Shown here: positions 1-8,361 of the stretch, piece after piece | Layout of the letters: each line of letters starts with the position of its first letter | How positions within the stretch are numbered: the stretch's first letter is position 1 | Assembly (NCBI RefSeq): GCF_047149785.1 | Contig: NZ_BAAGBE010000001.1 | Span: 248,001 to 312,000 of the forward strand | DNA from: Nitrobacter sp047149785 | GTDB taxonomy: Bacteria > Pseudomonadota > Alphaproteobacteria > Rhizobiales > Xanthobacteraceae | Direction of reading: 5' to 3' | Length of the DNA: 64,000 nucleotides | Position numbers and translations under genes: made by a program | The notes under the pieces: model-generated | Seen by the model: the letters and a program-made list of their open reading frames with translations, nothing else | Told to the model about the DNA's origin: nothing | Databases searched by the model: none

Positions 1-5
1 AGGAA

Positions 6-32
6 TCGCCCCGGCTCTGCAAGCCGGGGCGA
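6..32. terminator. Strong GC hairpin at the window edge
   Basis: Perfect 11-bp inverted repeat (TCGCCCCGGCT / AGCCGGGGCGA) around a 5-base loop. No T-run follows on either strand, so it may be a terminator of a gene left of the window or a structural repeat. Part of the arm (accggggcgat) recurs at 36-46. Confidence 0.4.
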
Positions 33-83
33 TCGACCGGGGCGATCTAATTCAAGCCCTCCCTGACCTGTAAGGGCATTTCC

Positions 84-186
84 TAGAGCATGATCCCGAA
101 AAGTGGAAACCGGTTTTCGGGAAAGATCATGCTCAAACAAAAAGATAAGCGACGAGTCTGATTCAACGCAGTTGAAACAGACTCTA
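84..186 (+). repeat. Dispersed palindromic repeat, family R2 (copy 1)
   Basis: About 100 bases bounded by TAGAG and CTCTA. It contains an inner palindrome around cggttttcggg and a second one (gagtctgattcaa / gttgaaacagactc). A near-identical copy in inverted orientation lies at 55153-55254. The right end supplies the TAG stop of the small gene at 184-357. Confidence 0.85.
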
Positions 187-357
187 GGGGCCGCCGCTGA
201 ACCCGGTATCCTGTTGACCCTTGGGATTCTTCGGATCGATTTTATCTTGCTCGACGGCCTTCCTGATGTCGGCCTTCCTCTGCTGATCGCTCGACTTTTG
301 ATTCTCGTCCTGTCGTTTCTCCTCAGATCTGTTCTGGTTGGGCATCTGGTTCGACAT
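184..357 (-). CDS. Small hydrophilic conserved protein (57 aa)
   Basis: The reading frame encodes a 57-residue, very polar protein rich in Gln, Asn, Asp, Lys and Ser, with no membrane segment and a central stretch resembling SDQQRKADIRKAVEQDK. A GGAG ribosome site lies 8 bases before the chosen ATG; an upstream extension of the frame to 465 has no such support. Similar short Asn/Gln/Asp-rich proteins are common in Bradyrhizobium relatives; their function is unknown to me. The TAG stop lies in the end of the repeat at 84-186. Confidence rests on composition and ribosome site, not on a known domain. Confidence 0.6.
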   Translation of the reverse strand: MSNQMPNQNRSEEKRQDENQKSSDQQRKADIRKAVEQDKIDPKNPKGQQDTGFSGGP

Positions 358-617
358 TGCAGATCTCCGGTTGCTTTTGTGAAACGCTTGCGGGTCCAAC
401 AGGTGAGCTTCGGTTGCGTTCCAACGAAATTGCGGTTTCATGTCGCGGATCCATGCGATCGACATGAGGCAAGCGATGCGTCATTCGCGACAGCGCGTTC
501 GAAGGATCGGGTTGCGTCGCTCGCCGCAATTATGGCGTCCGTGTGACAGGTCCTCGCGCCGCGCGTTACATTCTGCAATGCTGTCGATCGGGAATCATTG
601 TCGAGACGGGGATATCG

Positions 618-968
618 ATGAGCGGCCGGAACCTTCCATGGATACTGATGATCGCGACTACCTGCGTGTTGCGCTCTGGCGCGGCCCTGGCCCAGGACGT
701 TCCCGGCATCGAAGTCTGCACCGCCGAAAAGAAGATGGAGCGGCGAACGAGCTGCCTGCAGAGCAACGTCAACTTCCTGCAAGCGAGCCTCAGCAGACTT
801 GTCACCGATAGCGGACAGAAGATCGACGCCGCCGGCCGGCGGATCGCAGCGCTGGAGAGCACGGTCGCGGAACTGCAGAAGGCGGTTGCCGAACTCCGGG
901 CGGCGCGGAAGAAACCGCCACAGTCGATGGAGAAGACAAAAGACGGCGTGAAGGAGAACGCGAAGTAG
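618..968 (+). CDS. Predicted periplasmic coiled-coil protein
   Basis: 116 residues starting MSGRNLPWIL, with a Sec-type signal peptide ending near ALA-QD (about residue 26). The mature part begins with a two-cysteine segment (CTAEKK...SCLQ), then has a heptad-like helix (IAALESTVAELQKAVAELRAAR) predicted to form a coiled coil and a Lys-rich tail. The ATG at 618 follows GGGG by a short spacer; the upstream in-frame ATG at 543 would bury the signal peptide. It may be a small envelope structural or chaperone-like protein; no family assigned. Confidence 0.65.
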   Translation: MSGRNLPWILMIATTCVLRSGAALAQDVPGIEVCTAEKKMERRTSCLQSNVNFLQASLSRLVTDSGQKIDAAGRRIAALESTVAELQKAVAELRAARKKPPQSMEKTKDGVKENAK

Positions 969-1134
969 CTCGGGCAGTTTTGAAGTGATGGATTCAAGAC
1001 CGGTTGTTAAGGTTCCACCGTCATAGTCCGGCTTTTCGACCGTCTGCGTATTCTTGCCGCCGGCCCGTCGCGACGCGGAGCCGGGTTCTCGCCCCTCGCA
1101 AATGACGGTACAAGTGTATGTAATGGAGTACACC

Positions 1135-1728
1135 ATGGCCTGGCTGCAGCCCGTCACCCTCGAAGGGCGTCACGCGCGGCTCGAGCCGCTGTCCTACGAT
1201 CACCGAGACGCGCTCGTCGAAGCGGTGAGAGACGGCGAACTCTGGAAGATCTGGTACACTTTTGTTCCCGCGCCGGAAAAAATGGGCCCCGAGATCGAGC
1301 GGCGGCTGTCCTTGCAAGCCGCCGGCACCATGCTGCCTTTCACGGTGCGGGACGCCGAGGGCAGGATCGCGGGCATGACCACCTACATGAACGTCGATGC
1401 CGCGAGCCGCCGTGTCGAGATCGGCTCGACCTGGTATGCGAGGCGGGTTCAGCGCACCGCCGTCAACACCCAGTGCAAGCTGCTGTTGCTCGCTCATGCT
1501 TTTGAAAAGCTGAACTGCATCGCGGTGGAATTCCGCACGCACGTTTTCAATCACGTCAGCCGCCGCGGCATCGAGCGGCTTGGCGCCAGGCAGGACGGCA
1601 TCCTGCGCAACCATCAGATGTCGCCGAACGGGACGCTGCGGGACACCGTCGTCTACAGCATCCTTCCCGCCGAGTGGCCGACGGTGAAGGCGCATCTCGC
1701 CTACGAGCTAGATGAAAAGCCCCGATAG
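1135..1728 (+). CDS. GNAT family N-acetyltransferase (RimJ/RimL-like)
   Basis: 197 residues beginning MAWLQPVTLEGRHARLEPL, the usual opening of RimJ/RimL-type acetyltransferases in which the first strand carries a xLxGxxxRLxPL pattern. The acetyl-CoA binding region is the RRVQRTAVNTQCKLLLLAHAFE stretch around residues 115-135, which fits a divergent Q/RxxGxG/A loop. It is probably a cytoplasmic acetyltransferase of small molecules or protein N-termini; the substrate cannot be told. Start chosen at 1135 because GGAG lies 6 bases upstream. It stands alone on this strand. Confidence 0.85.
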   Translation: MAWLQPVTLEGRHARLEPLSYDHRDALVEAVRDGELWKIWYTFVPAPEKMGPEIERRLSLQAAGTMLPFTVRDAEGRIAGMTTYMNVDAASRRVEIGSTWYARRVQRTAVNTQCKLLLLAHAFEKLNCIAVEFRTHVFNHVSRRGIERLGARQDGILRNHQMSPNGTLRDTVVYSILPAEWPTVKAHLAYELDEKPR

Positions 1729-1744
1729 CCCGCCGCCAGCGGGC
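1728..1744 (+). terminator. Hairpin overlapping the acetyltransferase stop
   Basis: GCCCGC / GCGGGC stem with a 5-base loop starting at the last base of the stop codon. There is no T-run, so intrinsic termination is doubtful. Confidence 0.3.
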
Positions 1745-1809
1745 CCCGGGCGCCGCGCGCGGCAGAACGCGACAAGGCCAGGGGTCTTTTCGCTTCGGAT
1801 GGAATCCGA

Positions 1810-1906
1810 GGCGACTCTAAGATTTTGAATTGACGCGTTTTCTCACGCGGACCGGCTCCATCCTCAGGGCAAGCCCGAGGACATGCTTCGCTCGAAAACG
1901 CTCGCA
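1810..1906 (-). repeat. Dispersed repeat family R1, partial copy
   Basis: Carries the R1 hallmarks in inverted orientation: gacgcgttttct...cgcg.accgg, an inner ctcggg/cccgag hairpin, then gcttcgct.gaaaacgct. It fills most of the 310-base gap between the acetyltransferase and the next gene; I see nothing else there. Confidence 0.7.
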
Positions 1907-2038
1907 AGATGCGGTTCTTCCCCTCCCGTGCCGCTTGCCAAAATTGCGTGACCCGGGCAAAAGGCGACCGGTGTGCCCGTCCGGAGGCATTGCCGGAATG
2001 CCGGTGGCCGCACGGCACGGTTCAGGATGCCTTTCGTC

Positions 2039-3733
2039 ATGACTGAAGTGGCTCGCGATCTGGCTGGGACTATCGAACAGCCGCTCGCGCCGCTCAGCGT
2101 TCGATCGAGAGCATTGCGCGGGTTGCGCATGATTGCCGGGCGGGATCTGTACGATCTCGGTTCGATCGTGCTGCTCGGCATCCTGGTGATCCTCGTCCTG
2201 ACTACCTTCCGCAGCTATGCGATTACCAACGACGAATGGATTCAACATCGCTATGGCGAGCTGATCGTCGCCTACTACCGGAGTGGCTTCGCCGACCGTT
2301 CGCTTTTCCATCTGTACAATCTCTATCTCTACGGGGGGCTGTTCGATTCCGTCGCGGTCCTGCTCGACCGGGTCGTCCCCCTCGATGTCTTCGATCTGCG
2401 ACACTTAATGAGCGCCCTTATCGGCGTCGGCGGACTCGGCGCGGCGCTGGCCACCGCGCGGCTGATCGCAGGTCCCCGCGCCGGATTTCTGGCGGGCGTG
2501 GCGCTGGCGGTGTGCGGATCGTGGTACGGCACCATGTTCCATCACACCAAGGATATTCCGCTCGCCGCGGCGATGGCCGGCGCGATCTACTTCCTGGCGC
2601 GGGCGGGGCGCGACCTGCCGCGTCCGCGGCTTCGACATGTGGTCGGCTTCGGCGCGCTGACCGGCGCGGCGCTCGGCATCAAGGTGCTGGCGCTCCTGCT
2701 CGTGTGTTACGTTCCCGTCGCGATCGCGCTCAATTCGCCAGCGCACTGCGCCCGCGCGCCTCGCGACGCGATATCATTCATGGCCGCATCGCTGCTGCGA
2801 TTTGTGCCGGCCCTCCTGATTGCCTACGCGATCATGATCGTCGCCTGGCCGTGGTCGGCGCTGGCGCCGCTCAATCCGATCCGCGGGCTGATCAGCTTCG
2901 GCGATTTCTGCTACGACATCCGCACGGTGCTGGACGGGCATGTCTATCGCATGGCCACGGTGCCGCGCTGGTACGTGCCGGCCTATCTTCTCATCAAGGT
3001 ACCCCTGCTGATGCTGGCAGGAACGGCGCTGGCGCTGATGTTCGCGGCCGTTCCCGTTTTTGTGCAGGAAGCAGCCTCGGATCGCCGCCGCCGCGACGTC
3101 GCGCTGATCGCATTCGCGGCCTTCTTCCCGCTGCTTTGCGAGGCGATCGCGCATGGCCCCGCATTCTGCGGTCTGCGTCACTTCCTGTTCGTGCTGCCGC
3201 CGCTGGCTGTTTTGACCGGGGTCGGGCTGGACACGGCGGTCGCGCGGGCCGCGGCCTGGCACCGACCGGTCGCGGCGGCGCTGCTGGCGGTGATCGCCGC
3301 CGGGTTTTCCTGGAATGCGCTCACGCTCTACCGGCTGCATCCCTATGAATACGTCGTTTATAACCCGCTCGTGGGCGGGCTCGCGGGCGCGTCGCGGCTC
3401 TATGCGACGGATTACTGGGCGACGATCATGCCCGAAGCGGTCGACGGACTGGAAGCCTATCTCGCCAAGACCGAGCCGGTCGCGAGCCGCGACGCGCATC
3501 ATGTCTACACCGTGGCGTTCTGCGGCGAGCGCGCGGCGTTCCTGAAGAAGGCCAAGCCTCATCTGCATTGGGCGATGGTTTGGGAAACCGCTGATTTCTT
3601 CATCGCGCCGACACACATGAACTGCGATCTGAACAGCAAGGGCAGGGTGGTCGCCACCGTCCAGCGTCTCGGCGTGCCTCTGGGCTATGTGAAGGATCAG
3701 CGGGCGATGATCGCGCTGCGGCACAGGGGCTGA
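2039..3733 (+). CDS. Polytopic membrane protein, GT-C / PMT_2-like glycosyltransferase
   Basis: 564 residues with roughly ten to twelve hydrophobic segments over the first 430 residues and a soluble C-terminal domain. A short loop after the first membrane segment contains the acidic pair NDE (in YAITNDEWIQHRYGE), matching the catalytic-loop position of GT-C transferases of the dolichyl-phosphate-mannose protein mannosyltransferase / ArnT type, and the next loop has HHTKDIP as in that superfamily. It probably transfers a sugar from a polyprenyl-phosphate donor at the periplasmic face; donor and acceptor are unknown. Starts at 2027 and 2039 are both possible; AGGA sits about 11 bases before 2039. 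Not linked to a sugar cluster here. Confidence 0.7.
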   Translation: MTEVARDLAGTIEQPLAPLSVRSRALRGLRMIAGRDLYDLGSIVLLGILVILVLTTFRSYAITNDEWIQHRYGELIVAYYRSGFADRSLFHLYNLYLYGGLFDSVAVLLDRVVPLDVFDLRHLMSALIGVGGLGAALATARLIAGPRAGFLAGVALAVCGSWYGTMFHHTKDIPLAAAMAGAIYFLARAGRDLPRPRLRHVVGFGALTGAALGIKVLALLLVCYVPVAIALNSPAHCARAPRDAISFMAASLLRFVPALLIAYAIMIVAWPWSALAPLNPIRGLISFGDFCYDIRTVLDGHVYRMATVPRWYVPAYLLIKVPLLMLAGTALALMFAAVPVFVQEAASDRRRRDVALIAFAAFFPLLCEAIAHGPAFCGLRHFLFVLPPLAVLTGVGLDTAVARAAAWHRPVAAALLAVIAAGFSWNALTLYRLHPYEYVVYNPLVGGLAGASRLYATDYWATIMPEAVDGLEAYLAKTEPVASRDAHHVYTVAFCGERAAFLKKAKPHLHWAMVWETADFFIAPTHMNCDLNSKGRVVATVQRLGVPLGYVKDQRAMIALRHRG

Positions 3734-3751
3734 GCGTCGCGCTATTGTTTC

Positions 3752-3997
3752 TCAGGCGCGTTTGATGAGCGACACGACCAGGAGAACGATGATGGCGCCG
3801 ATGGCCGCATTGATGATCTGAGCAAAAAAGCCGCCGCCGATCAGGATCCCGAACACCGGCAAAAGCCACCCGGCGACGATTGCGCCGATGATGCCGATGA
3901 CGATGTTTCCGATCAGCCCGAAGCCTCCGCCTTTGACGATCACGCCGGCAAGCCAACCCGCGATCGCGCCGACAATCAACCATACGATAACGCCCAT
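3752..3997 (-). CDS. GlsB/YeaQ/YmgE family stress-response membrane protein
   Basis: 81 residues, Gly- and Ile-rich, with three predicted membrane helices and the repeated G-x-I-x-G-x-(I/L)-A-G pattern of the transglycosylase-associated (GlsB/YeaQ/YmgE) family. The family size is about 80-90 residues, so it is complete. GGAGGAG lies 8 bases before the ATG. It is convergent with the upstream membrane protein and stands alone. Role in stress is known only by family association. Confidence 0.9.
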   Translation of the reverse strand: MGVIVWLIVGAIAGWLAGVIVKGGGFGLIGNIVIGIIGAIVAGWLLPVFGILIGGGFFAQIINAAIGAIIVLLVVSLIKRA

Positions 3998-4010
3998 AAA
4001 CCGCTCCTCC

Positions 4011-4139
4011 TAAAGCGTTTTCAAGCGAAGCATGTCCTCGGGCCTGACCCGAGGATGGATACCGGTTCGCGTAAAGAAAACGCGTCAAAACAAAAAGCTG
4101 GAGCCCGGTTTTGATTCCATCAAAGCCGGGATAGCTCTA
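4011..4139 (+). repeat. Dispersed repeat family R1, full copy
   Basis: About 130 bases from TAAAGCGTTTTC to AGCTCTA, with an inner cctcggg/cccgagg hairpin, gcgtaaagaaaacgcgtcaaaacaaaaa core and a terminal inverted pair. It takes up a third of the 408-base gene-free stretch 3998-4405; the remainder (4140-4400) is AT-richer and probably holds the promoter of the rhodanese gene, but I see no clear boxes. Confidence 0.85.
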
Positions 4140-4405
4140 AAATGCCGCTCTCGCCGGCATTTCCTCGATTATCGCTGCTCTTATATCGCGTTTGGCAACA
4201 GGAACGAGCAGGCTGCAGGCAATTCTAGAGAAAAAAAGCCGGACAGGTCCAGCAATTCGCTTATTGCGGTTACTTTACTTCCCAAGAGCGAGCATTGCGT
4301 TAAGCATGATGCCCTTCATACCGATCGTGCGAAGATGCTTCGCATCGTTCGTCCAATCCGAGCTTTTCCCCGTAACAATGGGAAAAGCAGTGGCCGGAGG
4401 TAAAA

Positions 4406-4819
4406 ATGACCCAGACGATCACACGCGGCATCAAATCGTTGCTCGAGGAGGCGAACAAGGACATCGAGACCATGAGCGTGGCGGAGGTCAAGGCGGCGGT
4501 TGAACGCGGCGAAGCGATCCTCGTCGATATCCGCGATCCGCGCGAGCTCGAGCGCGAAGGGAGGATTCCCGGCTCGTTCTCCTGCCCCCGCGGCATGCTC
4601 GAATTCTGGATCGATCCTGAGAGCCCGTATGCCAAACCGATCTTCCAGGAGGACAAGACGTTCATCTTCCACTGCGCTTCGGGTTGGCGGTCGGCGCTGG
4701 CGGCGAAGACTGCGCAGGACATGGGCCTGAAGCCCGTCGCGCATCTCGGCGGCGGCTTCAAAGCCTGGCGCGATTCGGGGGAGGCGGTCGAGGATGTCGG
4801 GCCGAAGGCGAAGTCATAA
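4406..4819 (+). CDS. Single-domain rhodanese-like sulfurtransferase
   Basis: 137 residues forming one rhodanese domain from about residue 20 to 130. The active-site loop is CASGWRS, with the catalytic Cys about residue 91 and the following Arg in the usual place; the domain also has the DIRDPRE motif of the first half. It is predicted to be cytoplasmic and to move sulfane sulfur to thiol acceptors. GGAGG lies 5 bases before the ATG. The next gene is a two-domain sulfurtransferase, so both may act in cyanide or persulfide handling, though 149 bases with two strong hairpins separate them. Confidence 0.9.
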   Translation: MTQTITRGIKSLLEEANKDIETMSVAEVKAAVERGEAILVDIRDPRELEREGRIPGSFSCPRGMLEFWIDPESPYAKPIFQEDKTFIFHCASGWRSALAAKTAQDMGLKPVAHLGGGFKAWRDSGEAVEDVGPKAKS

Positions 4820-4825
4820 CATTAT

Positions 4826-4858
4826 CCGTCATGCCCGGCACAAGGCCGGGCATGACGG
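4826..4858. repeat. Perfect 14-bp palindrome (REP-like)
   Basis: CCGTCATGCCCGGC and its complement around a 5-base loop, followed at 4923-4944 by a second palindrome (ATTGCCGG / CCGGCAAT). This is the common REP-like intergenic unit of Bradyrhizobiaceae genomes. It separates the two sulfurtransferase genes and could end transcription or stabilise a 3' end. Confidence 0.75.
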
Positions 4859-4968
4859 CGGTTACACTGATAGTTTCGGCGCACGCTGGCTTGACCCGCG
4901 TGTCCATCCTTCGTGAAGATGGATTGCCGGATCAATCCGGCAATGACATGCAAGCGGAATACCTGACC

Positions 4969-5826
4969 ATGATCTCCGCAGACGATCCCCTCGTATCCAC
5001 CGAGTGGCTGGCCGCGCATCTCGGCGATGCCGGCGTCAAGGTCGTCGACGCCTCGTTCAAGATGCCGGGCGTGCGGCCGTTGCCGGTCGATGATTTTCTC
5101 GCCGCGCACATTCCCGGCGCGGTGTTCTTCGACGTCGATGCCGTGGCTGATCGTGCGTCGCCGTTGCCGCATACGTATCCGGATGCCGCGCAGTTCGCGC
5201 GCGATGTCGGCGCGCTCGGGATTTCCTCCGGCGATGCGGTCGTGGTGTATGACTCCGGCGGCTGGGTCGCAGCGCCACGGGCATGGTGGATGTTCCTGTC
5301 GTTCGGCCACGGCGATGTCCGGGTGCTCGACGGCGGTTTGAAGAAATGGCGCGCGGAGGGCCGCCCGGTCGCGTCCGGCAGGGCAACGCCGAAACCGGGC
5401 AAGTTCACCGCTGCGTTCGATCCGGCCTATGTGCGCAGCAAGGCGCAGCTCGTGAGCAACCTGTCGTCGCACCGCGAGCAGCTTGTCGATGCGCGCGCTG
5501 CCGGTCGTTTCGAGGGCAGTGTCGCGGAGCCGAGGCCGGGCTTGCGTTCGGGTCATATCCCCGGCAGCCGCAACTTGCCTTACAACGAGCTGTTCGATGC
5601 CGCGACCGGCATCATGAAATCGCTTGATGAATTGCGCGCCGCTTTTGCCGGCGCCGGTCTCGACCTGGCGAAGCCTGTCGTCACCACCTGCGGCTCCGGC
5701 GTGTCCGCCGCAGTGTTGACGCTTGCGCTTTACCGGCTTGGTGTGCGTGGCTCCGCGCTTTACGACGGGTCGTGGTCGGAATGGGGATTGCAGGACGGTC
5801 CCCCGGTCGCCACCGGATCTGCCTGA
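4969..5826 (+). CDS. sseA: 3-mercaptopyruvate sulfurtransferase
   Basis: 285 residues with two rhodanese domains: an inactive N-terminal one (about 10-125) and a C-terminal one (about 160-280) with the active-site loop CGSGVSA. That loop, CG(S/T)G, is typical of 3-mercaptopyruvate sulfurtransferase rather than thiosulfate sulfurtransferase, and the length matches the SseA family. The enzyme moves sulfur from 3-mercaptopyruvate to thiols or cyanide, releasing pyruvate. The start may be 4969 or the in-frame ATG at 4948; neither has a strong ribosome site. Confidence 0.88.
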   Translation: MISADDPLVSTEWLAAHLGDAGVKVVDASFKMPGVRPLPVDDFLAAHIPGAVFFDVDAVADRASPLPHTYPDAAQFARDVGALGISSGDAVVVYDSGGWVAAPRAWWMFLSFGHGDVRVLDGGLKKWRAEGRPVASGRATPKPGKFTAAFDPAYVRSKAQLVSNLSSHREQLVDARAAGRFEGSVAEPRPGLRSGHIPGSRNLPYNELFDAATGIMKSLDELRAAFAGAGLDLAKPVVTTCGSGVSAAVLTLALYRLGVRGSALYDGSWSEWGLQDGPPVATGSA

Positions 5827-5832
5827 ACAGGC

Positions 5833-6636
5833 TCAGTCCAAGGCGAATGGCGACGTTGAAGGCGGTGCCGGGTTCGGGGCAGCCGGTCGCGCGCGAACGG
5901 ATCGGTGGACCTTGCGGTGACGATGGCGCTTGATGGTGCGTGGAGGCTTCGCCGACGACCGTCGGGCGGCCGGCGGCGTCGGAGCGGCGGTCCGTGCCGT
6001 CTGCGTGGGGCGGTTGCTCGGCAAGGGTGGCCTGAAGTGTTCCCCGAGCGGCGATGTCATCGTTTCGGAAACGTCGGATGCTCCGGTATCCGGTTTGGGA
6101 GCGTCGGATTTGGCGGCATCGGTTTTCGGGACTTGCAGTTTGGCCGCGTCACCTGTCCCGACGGATGTTTCAACCTCCGGCGGTGGTTCAGATGATTTTG
6201 CGCCGGCTGCATCGTTGGCGGGCATCGTGTCCGCCGCCGGCTTTGGCATGGAGTCGGACGGCGCCGGGGACGACGCGGGCGCAGCGCTGTCGGTCGCGGC
6301 GGAAAGTGCATCCGCGGCGGGTGGCGTGTCCGCCGCCGCAGGAGGCGCGGCGGTAGCGGGTTCCGGCTGTGCGTCCGGCGCCGCTGTCACGGGACGTTGT
6401 GCTTCGGCCTGGTCCGGCGCCGGCTCGCTGGCCGGTGTATCGACCTGCAACACCGCCAACGTGGGCTGTTCAACCGCCTCTCGCGACCCGAACATCACTT
6501 CAGGCATCTGCTTGAGAGGCAGGCTTGCGAACTCCTCGTGCGTTGCCCGTAGCAGAGCGGCTGCGCCGAGACCGAAAATCAGCATCGAGACGGCCAGGAC
6601 GATCGCAACGGACAGGAAACGGAAGCCGGGCAGCAT
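5833..6636 (-). CDS. Membrane-anchored Pro/Ala-rich protein
   Basis: 267 residues: a short cytoplasmic start, one hydrophobic helix (about residues 8-32), then a long low-complexity region rich in Ala, Pro, Ser, Asp and Thr, ending in a basic, His/Arg-rich segment (KRHRHRKVHRSVRAR). This looks like a type II anchored periplasmic linker protein; no enzyme domain is visible. I start it at MLPGFRFLSV because upstream residues in frame look non-coding; no strong ribosome site decides it. It converges on the sulfurtransferase gene. Confidence 0.6.
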   Translation of the reverse strand: MLPGFRFLSVAIVLAVSMLIFGLGAAALLRATHEEFASLPLKQMPEVMFGSREAVEQPTLAVLQVDTPASEPAPDQAEAQRPVTAAPDAQPEPATAAPPAAADTPPAADALSAATDSAAPASSPAPSDSMPKPAADTMPANDAAGAKSSEPPPEVETSVGTGDAAKLQVPKTDAAKSDAPKPDTGASDVSETMTSPLGEHFRPPLPSNRPTQTARTAAPTPPAARRSSAKPPRTIKRHRHRKVHRSVRARPAAPNPAPPSTSPFALD

Positions 6637-6979
6637 GGATATTGGGTTCCGTCTTTGCCGCGGCTTGAGACGGTGGTCGAGCCGGACGCGGTTGACGCAC
6701 GCCTGATCGATGGATGCGCAAGCCCCGTCCTCCAGCGAATCAGGCATTGTGAGAATACCGCAACGGACCCGGCCGCGCGCCCCAAAAATCGCCGCGCAAC
6801 GGCTGGCTTCGCCCCGGTGCGCCGGAACAGGTGCGGCATAGAGGTCACGCTTCGCCGCGATTTCGGAATTATGACTGGATATGGGGCGTTTTCGCCGGAA
6901 TTGTCTTGAATGCGCCGCTATCCTGCGCGATGTGGCCATTAACGATCCGGTGTGTTGTTGGGCCTATACAAGGACGATG

Positions 6980-8137
6980 ATGATCAAACGCATTCTGACG
7001 GTTTTTGCCGCGATCGTCGCCGGAGCGGCAGGAACCTCGCTCGCCTCGGCGCAGGGGTATCCGCCCGCACCGGGCACGATCTATTCGGCGCCCTCCGCAT
7101 ATCCGAATGAAGCATATCCGAGTGGAGATGAGCGTCCAGCCGCGATCGATAGGATTCCCGATTTCGATGCTGCCGACGACGACCAATCGCCGCGGCGGCA
7201 GAATTCCGCGGCGCTGCCCGCGCCGGGACCGATCATGTCGCCGGACGATCCGCGTTACGGTCGCCCCGATCCCGCGCTGGTCTATTCGGATCGCGGGATG
7301 GCGCAGCAGGGTCCGGTGATGTCGCCGGACGATCCCCGTTACGGTCAGCCTGGCCCCGCGCAATATCCGACACGCGGGTCGGAAACGGTTGCTTCGACGG
7401 GCGGGTCTGCCGCAGGTTTCGCGCCGCCGGCTCCTGTGGGGGCGGACGGCAGGCCGACCCCGCTGTCGGCCCTGCCACCGGACGAGCAGCCGGAGGTCGA
7501 TCAGGGTGGCGAAAACCAGTTGGCGCCGAGACTGCGCCGGCAGGAAGTCAATTTCGTCACCAAGGAGCCCGCCGGCACTATCGTTGTCGATACCGCGAAC
7601 ACGTATCTGTATTATATTCTCGGCAACAATCGCGCGATCCGCTACGGCGTGCGCGTTGGCCGCGACGGTTTCACCTGGGCCGGCGTGCAGAAGATCAGCC
7701 GCAAGGCCGAGTGGCCGGACTGGCATCCGCCGCCGGAAATGATCGAGCGCCAGCCTTACCTGCCGCGTTTTATGGCCGGCGGCCCGGGCAACCCGCTCGG
7801 CGCGCGCGCGATGTACCTCGGCTCGACCGTCTATCGCATCCACGGCACCAACCAGCCGTCCACGATCGGGCACTTCGTTTCGTCGGGCTGCATCGGCATG
7901 CTCAACGAGGATGTGACGGATTTGTTCGATCGCGTGAAGGTCGGCACCCGCGTTGTGGTGCTGCCGGGCGGTCCGCCCCACACCGACACGACGGCTTCCA
8001 CTCAACCGGCGTCGTCCGCTGAGCCGGCCCCGGGATCGAATGCAGCGCCGGCTCTGCTGCCGCCGCAGACGGCGAGCCTGCCCGAGACCCAGCCGACCGC
8101 CGTGGCGCCATTGCCGGCGCCGGTTACCATCCGCTAG
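6980..8137 (+). CDS. L,D-transpeptidase (YkuD/ErfK domain)
   Basis: 385 residues: a signal peptide (cut near ASAQG), a Pro/Asp-rich linker of about 150 residues, then a YkuD catalytic domain at about 195-330. The catalytic motif reads HGTN...SSGCIGM, with the nucleophilic Cys and the conserved His; the last Arg of the common SxGCIRM is a Gly here. It makes or edits 3-3 crosslinks, or attaches proteins to peptidoglycan, in the periplasm. The linker holds a duplicated unit GP(I/V)MSPDDPRYG about 28 residues apart. AAGGA precedes a double ATG; 6980 gives the better spacing. Its TAG stop lies in the first bases of a dispersed repeat. Confidence 0.9.
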   Translation: MIKRILTVFAAIVAGAAGTSLASAQGYPPAPGTIYSAPSAYPNEAYPSGDERPAAIDRIPDFDAADDDQSPRRQNSAALPAPGPIMSPDDPRYGRPDPALVYSDRGMAQQGPVMSPDDPRYGQPGPAQYPTRGSETVASTGGSAAGFAPPAPVGADGRPTPLSALPPDEQPEVDQGGENQLAPRLRRQEVNFVTKEPAGTIVVDTANTYLYYILGNNRAIRYGVRVGRDGFTWAGVQKISRKAEWPDWHPPPEMIERQPYLPRFMAGGPGNPLGARAMYLGSTVYRIHGTNQPSTIGHFVSSGCIGMLNEDVTDLFDRVKVGTRVVVLPGGPPHTDTTASTQPASSAEPAPGSNAAPALLPPQTASLPETQPTAVAPLPAPVTIR

Positions 8138-8264
8138 AGCCTTTCCGTTTCTGATGAAATCAGAAGCGGGGCTCTATGTTTTTGATTTGGCGCGTTTTCT
8201 TTATGCGAACCGGTAGCTATCCTCGGGTCAAGCCCGAGGACATGCTTCGCTTGAAAACGCTCCA
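8135..8264 (-). repeat. Dispersed repeat family R1, full copy
   Basis: Starts with TAGAGCCTTTCCG, continues with cttctgat/atcagaag hairpin, gcgttttcttt.tgcgaaccgg core, ctcgggt/acccgag hairpin and ends gaaaacgctcca. It begins at the stop codon of the L,D-transpeptidase gene. Confidence 0.85.
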
Positions 8265-8340
8265 AGAACCGTTGATGCGGATCGCTTCGACTTGAGCGGA
8301 CTCATTACGCGGCCATCACATATACTCTGAGGGCATCGCT

Positions 8341-8361
8341 AGCCGAAGTCGGGCATCGGCT
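8341..8361 (-). terminator. Hairpin at the end of the MutS-like pair
   Basis: AGCCGA / TCGGCT stem with a 9-base loop overlapping the stop codon of the last island gene. No T-run follows on the minus strand, so it is a weak terminator candidate. Confidence 0.3.
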
